From Bacteroidales bacterium UBA6377 (lineage in GTDB: Bacteria; Bacteroidota; Bacteroidia; Bacteroidales; UBA932), in contig DJQV01000006.1 of the NCBI GenBank assembly GCA_002438805.1, positions 1 through 30,925 of the forward strand: a DNA stretch of 30,925 bases. Reading direction: 5' to 3'. Below are positions 15,904-22,896 of the stretch, piece after piece (position 1 is the first letter of the stretch; each line of letters opens with the position of its first letter). The notes below the pieces were generated by a model, which made no database searches, had not been told where the DNA came from, and saw only the letters and a program-made list of their open reading frames with translations. Position numbers and translations under genes: made by a program.

Positions 15904-16806
15904 ATGAATCGGACTTCTTTCTTTCATGTCTGCGCAGATGGTGCAGATGCTAAAAATTTCATAGTCTGCGAACTGGACTTCAGGGCGGCATTCAACATGG
16001 TCGGCACTTGCGCTGCTGCCGTACCTGATGTCAAAGTTGTGGCTTTCTCAATCGAGGACTCTCACCCTCATTTTCTTTTGTCCGGAACGCGTGACGGATG
16101 TGTACGTTTTAAGGATGCATACGTCCAGTTGTACAGGAGACACCTCTGGGCAAGCAGGGGATCTCACGATGGGGTGACATTTGATTTTCAGATAATTGAA
16201 ATCAACGGGGAAGAACATCTCATGAGGGTGGGTACATACATAGTCAATCAGCCTACTAAAGATGGAAAAGGGGTTATGCCTTTCGATTACCGCTGGTCGA
16301 GCGGTCCGCTGTATTTCCGGTCTTCTGATGTGATTCCTGTGTGGTACGTGCGGGACGGAAAGCTTTTGCCGAAGACCCGTCTGTCTGATATGACTGTAGA
16401 TATGCGAAGGCGTATATGTCATACCAAAGCTGAGATTCCAGGGGAGTGGTCAGTATGCGACGGGCTGTTGCTTCCGCAGAACTATGTTGATGTGGCTTTG
16501 TTTGAAAAGATATATAAGACACATAATTGTTATCGGACTTTTTTGTCAAGTGGGCGCTCGAAAGATGAGCAGGTGGTTATGGCCATAGCTGAAGCGAGAG
16601 GCGTAACTATGGAGGATTTGGAAATCAGAAAGCCTTGTGGTGATTTGGCAAAGAGTCTGTTCGGTTTCAGGGATGTCCGCCGCCTTAATGCTGAGCAGAG
16701 ACTCCGGCTTGCCCTGGAACTGAGAAAACGCTACAGGTTGTCACGACGTCAGATAGCGGCTCTCGTCCGTCTTCCTCTTTCGGAGGTTGAACGGTATGTC
16801 CGTTAA
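15904..16806 (+). CDS. RAYT-like Y1 (IS200-type) transposase with C-terminal helix-turn-helix
   Basis: The protein has 300 aa and starts at ATG 15904, just after a good promoter. Motifs fit the Y1 HUH single-strand transposases of the REP-associated (RAYT) branch. SIEDSHPHFLLSG holds the H-x-H pair (H54, H56), with proline at the middle position where a hydrophobic residue such as Val is common. GTYIVNQPTKDG (Y112) matches the YIxxNPxxxG catalytic-Tyr helix, and FDYRWSSGPLYF (about 128-138) matches the conserved Y.WSS....Y. The last 60 residues have RLNAEQRLRLALELRKR followed by LSRRQIAALVRLPLSEVERYV, a DNA-binding helix-turn-helix as found in many Bacteroidota members. RAYTs nick REP hairpins and are usually single-copy domesticated enzymes. 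Here the gene is flanked by direct repeats carrying a REP-like hairpin. The family is likely; activity is inferred. Confidence 0.8.
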   Translation: MNRTSFFHVCADGADAKNFIVCELDFRAAFNMVGTCAAAVPDVKVVAFSIEDSHPHFLLSGTRDGCVRFKDAYVQLYRRHLWASRGSHDGVTFDFQIIEINGEEHLMRVGTYIVNQPTKDGKGVMPFDYRWSSGPLYFRSSDVIPVWYVRDGKLLPKTRLSDMTVDMRRRICHTKAEIPGEWSVCDGLLLPQNYVDVALFEKIYKTHNCYRTFLSSGRSKDEQVVMAIAEARGVTMEDLEIRKPCGDLAKSLFGFRDVRRLNAEQRLRLALELRKRYRLSRRQIAALVRLPLSEVERYVR

Positions 16807-16839
16807 CTGCTTCTTGGTGCAAACCTGGCTGGAATCCAA

Positions 16840-16988
16840 ATTCCCGTCAATCTCGGTCGTGGTTGTCCTGCTTGGATTGCGTTCAACAGAAGGTTCGCGT
16901 GGCCGACCCACCCTGACAGGGTGCCTCGGCCACGCGAACCCATGTCTGAACATACTAAATGGCAGGTATGTATGGCCGGCTCTGACGG
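16840..16988 (+). repeat. right copy of 149-bp direct repeat
   Basis: This is the direct counterpart of 15541-15689, in the same orientation and without gaps. It starts 34 bases after the RAYT stop. This copy keeps the complete hairpin at 16892-16940 and the conserved 3' block (16940-16988), which contains ATGT/ACAT mini-symmetry at 16942-16953. Both copies lie directly downstream of a rightward gene (purB, RAYT), as REP elements typically do. Confidence 0.8.
16892..16940. repeat. REP-like 49-nt imperfect palindrome
   Basis: The outer stem is GGTTCGCGTGGCCGA (16892-16906) with TCGGCCACGCGAACC (16926-16940), 15 bp with no mismatch. It is followed by a symmetric CC/CC internal loop, an inner stem CACCCT/AGGGTG, and a GAC loop at 16915-16917. 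A GC-rich hairpin with a small internal bulge is the classic form of REP sequences recognised by RAYTs. No T-tract follows. Confidence 0.88.
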
Positions 16989-17019
16989 GATGCAGAATCA
17001 TCTGATCCGGTAAGGTTTA

Positions 17020-18312
17020 TTATCTGAAGATGGTCTCTTCGCGGTCCGGGCCGAGGGAGATGATGCTGATAGGGACACCGAGGTAACTTTCCATGAACTT
17101 GATGTAGTCCTTGAAGTTCTGGGGGAGTTCCTCTTCCCTGCGGATTCCTCTCAGGTCTGATTTCCATCCTTTGAACTCAGTGTAGACCGGCTCCACCGGA
17201 ACGCTCAGGTCGAACGGCAACTCTGCGGTCTCTGTGCCGCCAACCTTGTATGAGGTGCAGACTTTGATGGTGTCGAAATCGTCGAGGCAGTCGGACTTCA
17301 TCATTATAAGGTCAGTGACCCCGTCGATGATTACTGCGTATTTGAGCGCCACCAGATCGAGCCAGCCGCAACGGCGCGGACGCCCTGTGACGGCTCCGAA
17401 TTCGTGCCCCACGGCGCGGAGCTTCTCTCCGGTCTCGTCAAAAAGCTCGGTCGGGAACGGGCCGCTGCCCACGCGGGTGCAGTACGCCTTGAAGATTCCG
17501 AAGACCTTGCCGACTTTCTGGGGGGCGATGCCCAGACCGGAGCATACTCCGGAGCAGGAAGTGGTGGAAGATGTCACAAACGGATATGACCCGTAATCGA
17601 CGTCGAGCATCGTGCCCTGGGCGCCTTCAGCCAGAATGGCTCCTGACTTGAGCAGGTCGTTGACATAGTATTCGCAGTTGATGGCCTTGAATGTCTTGAC
17701 GTACTCCACAGCCTCGAAGAACTTTTTCTCCTCATCAGCGAGGCTGCCCGAAAACGGTTTGACAGGATCTGTGGTCCAGTCGAAGCCGAGCTCCTCCATC
17801 TCCTTGAAATGGCGCGCTTTGAGCGACTCGTATTTGTCTTTGAAATTGTCTGAAGTGATGTCGCCGATGCGCAGGCCGTGGCGGCTTATCTTGTCGGTGT
17901 AGCAGGGGCCTATCCCCTTGAGTGTGGAGCCGATCTTGCCTTTGCCGGCAGCCTGCTCGTTGGCCGCGTCGAGAAGCCTATGGGTCGGGAGTATCAGGTG
18001 CGCCTTATGCGAGATCACGAGCCTTTCCCTGACTGGGACGCCGGCGGAGGCGAGCTCATCGCATTCCGTACGGAAAGCTATCGGGTCGAACACCACGCCA
18101 TTGCCTATGATATTGGTCGTCCCCTCCCTGAAGATACCTGACGGGATGGATCTGAGTACGAAGCTTTTGCCCGAGAAATGAAGCGAATGGCCGGCATTCG
18201 GCCCTCCCTGGAATCTCGCCACTGTGCTGTACTTCTCTGCAAGTACATCCACAATCTTGCCTTTGCCCTCGTCGCCCCACTGGAGCCCGAGCACGACATC
18301 TGTCTTGTTCAT
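17020..18312 (-). CDS. purA: adenylosuccinate synthetase
   Basis: The protein has 430 aa from the ATG at 18312. A longer frame to 18372 is rejected because it would cross the promoter at 18342-18373 and has a non-family N-terminus. It condenses IMP and aspartate using GTP, the first step from IMP to AMP; PurB completes it. Visible are the GTP loop LGLQWGDEGKGKIVD at residues 8-22, GGPNAGHSL with the catalytic-His region, GIGPCYTDK, and EGAQGTMLDVDYGSYPFVTSS. The C-terminal GTP/IMP region has TGRPRRCGWLD. It is convergent with the RAYT gene, separated from it by the right-hand repeat. Confidence 0.96.
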   Translation of the reverse strand: MNKTDVVLGLQWGDEGKGKIVDVLAEKYSTVARFQGGPNAGHSLHFSGKSFVLRSIPSGIFREGTTNIIGNGVVFDPIAFRTECDELASAGVPVRERLVISHKAHLILPTHRLLDAANEQAAGKGKIGSTLKGIGPCYTDKISRHGLRIGDITSDNFKDKYESLKARHFKEMEELGFDWTTDPVKPFSGSLADEEKKFFEAVEYVKTFKAINCEYYVNDLLKSGAILAEGAQGTMLDVDYGSYPFVTSSTTSCSGVCSGLGIAPQKVGKVFGIFKAYCTRVGSGPFPTELFDETGEKLRAVGHEFGAVTGRPRRCGWLDLVALKYAVIIDGVTDLIMMKSDCLDDFDTIKVCTSYKVGGTETAELPFDLSVPVEPVYTEFKGWKSDLRGIRREEELPQNFKDYIKFMESYLGVPISIISLGPDREETIFR

Positions 18313-18341
18313 CTTGTAGAATTGAAAATTGTTCCAGTGGA

Positions 18342-18373
18342 TAAATGTAGCAATAAAATCCGAAACGTCCAAA
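18342..18373 (-). promoter_or_regulatory. promoter for purA
   Basis: On the minus strand, TTTG (18373-18370), a 20-base spacer, then TACATTTA (18349-18342), which is TAnnTTTG with one mismatch at the last base. The predicted start is about 23 bases before the ATG at 18312. Confidence 0.55.
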
Positions 18374-18406
18374 ACTAAACATCCCCCGGATCAACTCCGG
18401 AGGATG
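18371..18406 (-). terminator. possible terminator upstream of purA
   Basis: On the minus strand, a CATCC/GGATG plus CCGGA/TCCGG stem (18380-18406; 10 pairs, one mismatch, 5-nt loop) is followed by TTTAGTTTT at 18379-18371. It lies just upstream of the purA -33 element, so it probably insulates purA from leftward transcripts. Confidence 0.5.
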
Positions 18407-18544
18407 GTCTTGGAAAAACGGTGCGAAGCCTTCCATATAAAACAGCGAAAAGTTCAGGTCCACAATCAATATGAAGTTGGTAAACTATTATGAAAAATAG
18501 TCAGAATTGTATTGTTGGATTCCACTTGTTGGTGCAAATATATG

Positions 18545-18595
18545 CAAAACCGCTTGTGCGCGCCCGCCCATAAAGGCTTTGGTGCAACAAGCGGT
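18545..18595 (-). terminator. possible terminator after the AspT-like gene
   Basis: On the minus strand, ACCGCTTGT (18595-18587) pairs with ACAAGCGGT (18557-18549) and is followed by TTTT. The loop is long (29 nt), which weakens the call. Its position, about 30 bases past the carrier-gene stop, suits a transcript end. Confidence 0.4.
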
Positions 18596-18626
18596 CTTAA
18601 TGCTCAATAAGCGGTAAAAATTTCTT

Positions 18627-20288
18627 TTATGCCATGGCTATGAGTATCATCACCTGGGCGATAAGCACCCTCATGAACATGGAGAGCGGGTATACGGTGG
18701 CGTAGTTGAGCGACACGTACTGGCTGCCGTAGGCGTTCTGGGCGAAAGCCAGGACAGGAGGGTTGGTGGTGCCGCCGGAGATGAGGCCGCAGATCTGGTA
18801 GAAGTTGAGTTTGCAGAGAAAGCGGCCGACAAGCGCTATCACCACTATCGGGATGATGGTGATGAGTGCTCCGTAGAGGATCCACCACCAGCCGCCTGCT
18901 GTAAGCGAGGAGACGAAGGTTCGTCCCGCACCGAGTCCGACAGCCGCGAGGAAGAACGAGATGCCTATCTCGCGTATCATCATGTTGGCGCTGAGTGTGG
19001 TATAGGTGGTGATATGGAAACGCGGTCCGAGGTGGCTTATGATGATGGCTACGATGAGCGGACCGCCCGCGAGGCCCAGCTTGATAGGTTGAGGGATGCC
19101 GGGGATGGCGACAGGCACGCATCCGAGCACGACACCGAGGGCGATTCCGAGGAAGATAGGGAAGAGGTTGGGTTTCTCCAGGGCCGAAGCCTTGTTCCCC
19201 ACAAGCTTGGCCAGAGCGTCTATCCCTTCCTTGTCGCCGACAACCTGGAGATAGTCTCCCACCTGGACCCTCAGGTCCGGTGCCGCCACAAGCTCAACTC
19301 CGGAACGTACGACACGGGTGATGGCGACAGCATATCTGCCCTTGAATAGGAGGTCGCTGAGTTTCTTGCCGGTGAGTGCGGTGTTGGTGATCCCGAGCCT
19401 CTTTACTGCAGGGATGCCTTTCTTGCTCTTGAACTTGACCCAGTCGTCCAGATGCATCGGCACTTCTGCGCCGAAGATGATGCGTATCTTGTCCACGCAT
19501 TTCTGCGTGGTCACTATCAGGACCTTGTCCCCCTCCTTAAGTACGGCGTTGTCCTCCGGGACAAATTCTTCCCCGTCACGCATGATGCGTGAAACAACCA
19601 TCTCGTTTTTCAGGTCGTCGGTGATTATGTCCTTGAGGCTTTTGCCGATGATGGCGGGGTTGGTGACCTCGCAGTGCATGCGTCTTGCCGTCTCGGCGGT
19701 GCTGCTCTGGGATTCGATGGCCCTGGTCTCCTCGTCAAGGTTGACCTTGAACAGGGCCTTGAATATGATAAGCAGGGCGAGCACGCCGAGCACTCCCAGG
19801 GGGTAGGCCACGGCGTATGCCGATGCCAGCCTGGAGGCGTCGGTGCTTGAGCCGCCGGAGTCGAGCAGGGTCTGCTGCGCCGCACCGAGTCCCGGAGTGT
19901 TGGTCACGGCCCCTGACATCACGCCGACCATGGTCTGGAGGCTTTCACCGCTGACAAGGTGGATTCCGAAAGCCGTCAGGGCTGACAGCAGCACCAGCCC
20001 GACTGCCAGAAGGTTGAGTTTTACGCCTCCGTTCTTGAATGATGACAGGAAACCCGGGCCTACCTGGAGCCCGATCGAGTATACGAAGAGAATCAGTCCG
20101 AAATCCTTCATGAAGGAAAGGACCTTGGCATTCGGGACGAAGCCGAAATGCCCCATGACGATACCGATGAAAAGTATCCAGGTCGAACCTATCGTGATTC
20201 CCTTGAAGTTGAACCTTGCGAGGAAGAGTCCGGCCGTGATGGCTATCGCAAAAAGAAGGATTGAATAAGCTGTCCCGCTGATTACCAT
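18627..20288 (-). CDS. AspT/YidE-family membrane carrier with two RCK_C (TrkA_C) domains
   Basis: The protein has 553 aa. Two hydrophobic halves (about residues 1-185 and 370-553) flank a cytosolic region with two consecutive TrkA_C-type domains, the first near MHCEVTNPAIIGKSLKDI and the second near VKRLGITNTALTGKKLSDL. This is the AspT/YidE/YbjL architecture: an aspartate-alanine antiporter duplication domain around RCK_C. The halves share repeats such as SGAVTNTPGLGAAQQ and SGGTTNPPVLAFAQ, the family's signature segments. AspT exchanges aspartate and alanine; the substrate of most relatives is unknown, so only a carrier role is asserted. Its ATG overlaps the 3' end of the M49-like gene by seven bases, so it is co-expressed with a periplasmic or outer-membrane peptidase-like lipoprotein. 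Confidence 0.9.
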   Translation of the reverse strand: MVISGTAYSILLFAIAITAGLFLARFNFKGITIGSTWILFIGIVMGHFGFVPNAKVLSFMKDFGLILFVYSIGLQVGPGFLSSFKNGGVKLNLLAVGLVLLSALTAFGIHLVSGESLQTMVGVMSGAVTNTPGLGAAQQTLLDSGGSSTDASRLASAYAVAYPLGVLGVLALLIIFKALFKVNLDEETRAIESQSSTAETARRMHCEVTNPAIIGKSLKDIITDDLKNEMVVSRIMRDGEEFVPEDNAVLKEGDKVLIVTTQKCVDKIRIIFGAEVPMHLDDWVKFKSKKGIPAVKRLGITNTALTGKKLSDLLFKGRYAVAITRVVRSGVELVAAPDLRVQVGDYLQVVGDKEGIDALAKLVGNKASALEKPNLFPIFLGIALGVVLGCVPVAIPGIPQPIKLGLAGGPLIVAIIISHLGPRFHITTYTTLSANMMIREIGISFFLAAVGLGAGRTFVSSLTAGGWWWILYGALITIIPIVVIALVGRFLCKLNFYQICGLISGGTTNPPVLAFAQNAYGSQYVSLNYATVYPLSMFMRVLIAQVMILIAMA

Positions 20289-21889
20289 ACGAAATCAAAT
20301 TTCACATCGACAGGGATGCCCTCGAGCATCATGTTGAAAGTGTCCGCCTTGAGGTCGTCATCGGGTTTGCTGTACTTCCCGGTGAACTGGCTTGCCGCTG
20401 CGATGTCGCCTTTGCCCTGGAGTTCGAGGGTCTCGGAGACGAGGGCTGCGACGCCTTTGCTGAAGGCGTCATAATCGATGTAGTAGCATCCGTCCTGGTG
20501 GCGGGAGAATGCCCCCGCCTGCTTGAGGTAGTTGTAGCAGATGATGTTGGCCTTGCCTACCACCTCTTCGGTGCCGAACCTCGCGGAGCGCAGCAGGGCG
20601 GTGAGGAAAGTGGCGTAACCGTCTTCCTTGGTGACGATCTCATTTGTCTGGAAGTTGCCGAGCACTTCAGATGCGAGGTAAGCTCCCATGGCGAGGGCCT
20701 TGGTCTCCTCGATCACGTCCGCCTGGTTGTCCAGCGCCTCCTCAAGATCGCGTCCGTCGAGAGTCTGCTTGACCCCGAGCCCATGTGCGACTTCGCGGAA
20801 CGCCACGTTCCAGAAGAATGCCTTGTCGTTGATGTGCTCGCGGTCCCGGTCACTCATCATCAGGTCAGCCGTAGGGATGAGGATGCTGTTGAACTTGGCT
20901 GAGATCACGTTCTGCATCAGGATGGTGCGGGTGCCTTTCTCCGCTTGTACCCCGGCGTCGAAAGGGAGGTTGATGGCTATGTCCTTGACGGCGCAGTTGG
21001 CGGCTCCGGAGTAGTAGAGCGCATCGCATACATATATGGTGGATTCGGTGCCGGGCTTGAAGGTCTTGAGCTCATCCCTGCACGGGAGGCTCTGCTGGAA
21101 TGCCGGCATCTGCGCGCTGAACTTTGACATCTGCTCTGTGCGGTCGAGGTTCTTGAGCATCACGTAGGCGCTGTAGGAGCGCTTGATGCCGTGAAGTTCG
21201 TCATCGCGGCTCTCGTTAGGCCCGAGGACAAGATCCATCTTGCTGTCGTCCATTTCGAGCCATTTTATTGCGCTCTGCCTGTAAGAGTCGGTTTTGAGGC
21301 CTTCGGCCTTGGCGAGCAGGTATTCCCTGACGCTCGGTACGATAGTCAGGTCGGCTGCGGCGGTGAGATAGTTGGCTATCTTTCCTATGCTCTCCTTGTA
21401 GGCGTCGTGATACCAGACGGTCTTCAGCCTGCCTTCGGAGTCCCTGCGGATGAGAGTGTATGGGCTGTATTTAAGGGAGTCACCGAATGTCTCCCACTCC
21501 TGCTGCGTCATGTCGGCAGGGTAGAAACACTTGCCGGCAGGAATCACCTCGGGGTATCCGGGTACGAAACTCATGCCGGTGATCCTGTCCCACGGGCCGT
21601 AGTTGATGGCGGCATATTCTTTAGTCTCAGGGTCGGTGAGGGTGCTGTCCAGAGCCTGCCTGTCGCCGAAAACCTGCTGCCAATAGATGTTGTCGGCTTC
21701 CATGGCGGCGAAGCGGTAGAGGTTGAGCACCTCTTTGCCATAGATGGATATGGCATCGGTGTACACTGAATTTTCAGTGCCGATCTTCACGGTCTCGTAC
21801 TTGGCGAAATTGACTTCATCCTTTTTGTTCCCGCTGCAGGATGAAAGCAGGATGGCCGCCAGGGCCGCTGCAATGAACATTTTTTTCAT
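20282..21889 (-). CDS. M49 (dipeptidyl peptidase III-like) lipoprotein with altered zinc motif
   Basis: The protein has 535 aa from the ATG at 21889. The frame extends upstream, but a matched promoter at 21918-21949 and a lipoprotein signal, MKKMFIAAALAAILLSSC, fix this start (lipid Cys18). The body resembles Bacteroidota M49 metallopeptidases. The zinc helix is FFWNVAFREVAHGLGVKQT, where related enzymes carry HExxH (or HExxGH), so the first His ligand is Arg365 here, while Glu366 and His369 remain. The second motif reads EETKAL at about 394-399, keeping the EE pair. The Arg codon is CGC, one transition from His CAC. The protein may be a non-catalytic or altered-metal relative, or the base may be a recent mutation. 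It is co-transcribed with the AspT-like carrier, with which it overlaps. Confidence 0.85.
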   Translation of the reverse strand: MKKMFIAAALAAILLSSCSGNKKDEVNFAKYETVKIGTENSVYTDAISIYGKEVLNLYRFAAMEADNIYWQQVFGDRQALDSTLTDPETKEYAAINYGPWDRITGMSFVPGYPEVIPAGKCFYPADMTQQEWETFGDSLKYSPYTLIRRDSEGRLKTVWYHDAYKESIGKIANYLTAAADLTIVPSVREYLLAKAEGLKTDSYRQSAIKWLEMDDSKMDLVLGPNESRDDELHGIKRSYSAYVMLKNLDRTEQMSKFSAQMPAFQQSLPCRDELKTFKPGTESTIYVCDALYYSGAANCAVKDIAINLPFDAGVQAEKGTRTILMQNVISAKFNSILIPTADLMMSDRDREHINDKAFFWNVAFREVAHGLGVKQTLDGRDLEEALDNQADVIEETKALAMGAYLASEVLGNFQTNEIVTKEDGYATFLTALLRSARFGTEEVVGKANIICYNYLKQAGAFSRHQDGCYYIDYDAFSKGVAALVSETLELQGKGDIAAASQFTGKYSKPDDDLKADTFNMMLEGIPVDVKFDFVW

Positions 21890-21917
21890 AAAAAATACAT
21901 TACTATTTTTTGACGCG

Positions 21918-21949
21918 CAAAGATACTCAGTTTGCCTATTATTCACAAA
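21918..21949 (-). promoter_or_regulatory. promoter for the M49-like/AspT-like pair
   Basis: On the minus strand, TTTG (21949-21946), a 20-base spacer, and TATCTTTG (21925-21918), an exact TAnnTTTG. The transcription start is expected near 21912, about 23 bases before the ATG. This is the best promoter match in the window. Confidence 0.7.
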
Positions 21950-21964
21950 TCAAAAAACTTTTAT

Positions 21965-21972
21965 TATTTTTG
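21965..21972 (+). promoter_or_regulatory. possible -7 box for the histidine kinase gene
   Basis: TATTTTTG matches TAnnTTTG, with the expected transcription start near 21979. No -33 element lies at the right spacing. If used, either the ATG at 21979 is leaderless or the ATG at 21997 is the true start. It is divergent from, and close to, the promoter at 21918-21949. Confidence 0.4.
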
Positions 21973-21978
21973 CCTGAG

Positions 21979-22896
21979 ATGACGCGACTTATATCTATGA
22001 AGGCATTTCTGGCCTTATCTATGATCGTTATTTCCTGCAGCCGTCCCATGGAGACTCCGGGGGAAATGTCCGCACAGGCCGTCCCCGAAAGTGTCATGCG
22101 GAATGCGGAAACCTCCGATATGGAATCAGCCATGCAATCCATAGAAATCGCGCTTGCCGACAACCGGGCGACTATCCGCTCCCAGCGGCTGACCATCGTG
22201 GTTACCCTCTCTCTGCTTGTGCTGTCAGTAGGGTCATTCGCCGTCACGCATACTTATCTGCGGCGTCGCAGAGAGCGTCAGAGTCTGGAAGAGATGCAGC
22301 TCATAATGCAGCTGCGCCTGCAGTCCGCACGCAAGATCCTCTCCTCGCACCTGCTTCTTAATGCCATAAATGCGGTGGCTCCCAAAGACTCCACCATCAC
22401 GGACCACCTTGTCAAGATCGCCCGTTTCAGTGTGCTCATGCTTGACAAGAACATGGTCCCTCTGCGGGATGAGCTCTCCATGAGCCGGGAGTGCGCCGGG
22501 CTGCACAAGGCCGTGCATCCCGATGATCCTGAAATCACATGGAACATCAGCCCCGGCGTTGACATGGACTGTCAGGTGCCCACGCTCTGCATCCAGACCC
22601 ATCTTGAGAATGCCCTGAAGTATGCCGGAGCCAAGCTGATAGAGGTGAACGTGTCAAAGGGTGCCTGTGGCGTGAGAATCTCTGTCAAAGATGACGGCGT
22701 CGGCTACCTAAACAGCTCCCCCGGGCCCGGGCAGGGCACCGGCAAGGGCATACAGACCATGTCCAGGACCATAGCCCTGTTGAACGGGACACGCAAGAAC
22801 AAGATGTCATACGAAATCCTCAGCGTGGCCGGCAGAAGGGGCACCGAGGCGGTAATATTCATTCCGGATGAAGATAAGGACAATAATAATAGATGA
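21979..22896 (+). CDS. LytS-type sensor histidine kinase with lipoprotein-like N-terminus
   Basis: The protein has 305 aa from the ATG at 21979; 21997 (MKAFLALS) is an alternative. The N-terminus has a lipobox-like MIVISC (Cys20), followed by about 50 polar residues, one membrane helix at about 71-93, and a basic RRRRER stop-transfer. The cytosolic part is the His_kinase (PF06580) plus HATPase pair. ILSSHLLLNAINAV corresponds to the usual NPHFLFNALN with phospho-acceptor His124, and PTLCIQTHLENALKYA is the N-box. VKDDGVGY and GTGKGIQTMSRTIALL are the G-boxes. The sensor region is tiny compared with family members that carry TPR or beta-propeller sensors. Its 3' end overlaps the LytTR regulator by 29 bases, so the two form a cognate pair. 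The signal sensed is unknown. Confidence 0.85.
   Translation: MTRLISMKAFLALSMIVISCSRPMETPGEMSAQAVPESVMRNAETSDMESAMQSIEIALADNRATIRSQRLTIVVTLSLLVLSVGSFAVTHTYLRRRRERQSLEEMQLIMQLRLQSARKILSSHLLLNAINAVAPKDSTITDHLVKIARFSVLMLDKNMVPLRDELSMSRECAGLHKAVHPDDPEITWNISPGVDMDCQVPTLCIQTHLENALKYAGAKLIEVNVSKGACGVRISVKDDGVGYLNSSPGPGQGTGKGIQTMSRTIALLNGTRKNKMSYEILSVAGRRGTEAVIFIPDEDKDNNNR

Larger units (their letters stand above)
18313..18626. other. 314-base intergenic region between purA and the AspT-like gene
   Basis: Both flanking genes run leftward. The region contains the purA promoter (18342-18373), a 10-bp hairpin at 18380-18406, and a 9-bp hairpin at 18549-18595. The rest (about 18410-18545) is AT-rich with no convincing coding sequence. 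No riboswitch fold was recognised upstream of purA. Confidence 0.6.

Noticed and set aside
15541..16988. Classical insertion sequence or composite transposon
   Set aside because: No terminal inverted repeats or target-site duplication; the flanking repeats are direct and the transposase is of the Y1/RAYT type, so a REP-associated unit fits better.
18313..18626. Purine riboswitch or PurR-type operator before purA
   Set aside because: No recognisable riboswitch core; the hairpins found are better explained as terminators of the upstream leftward genes.
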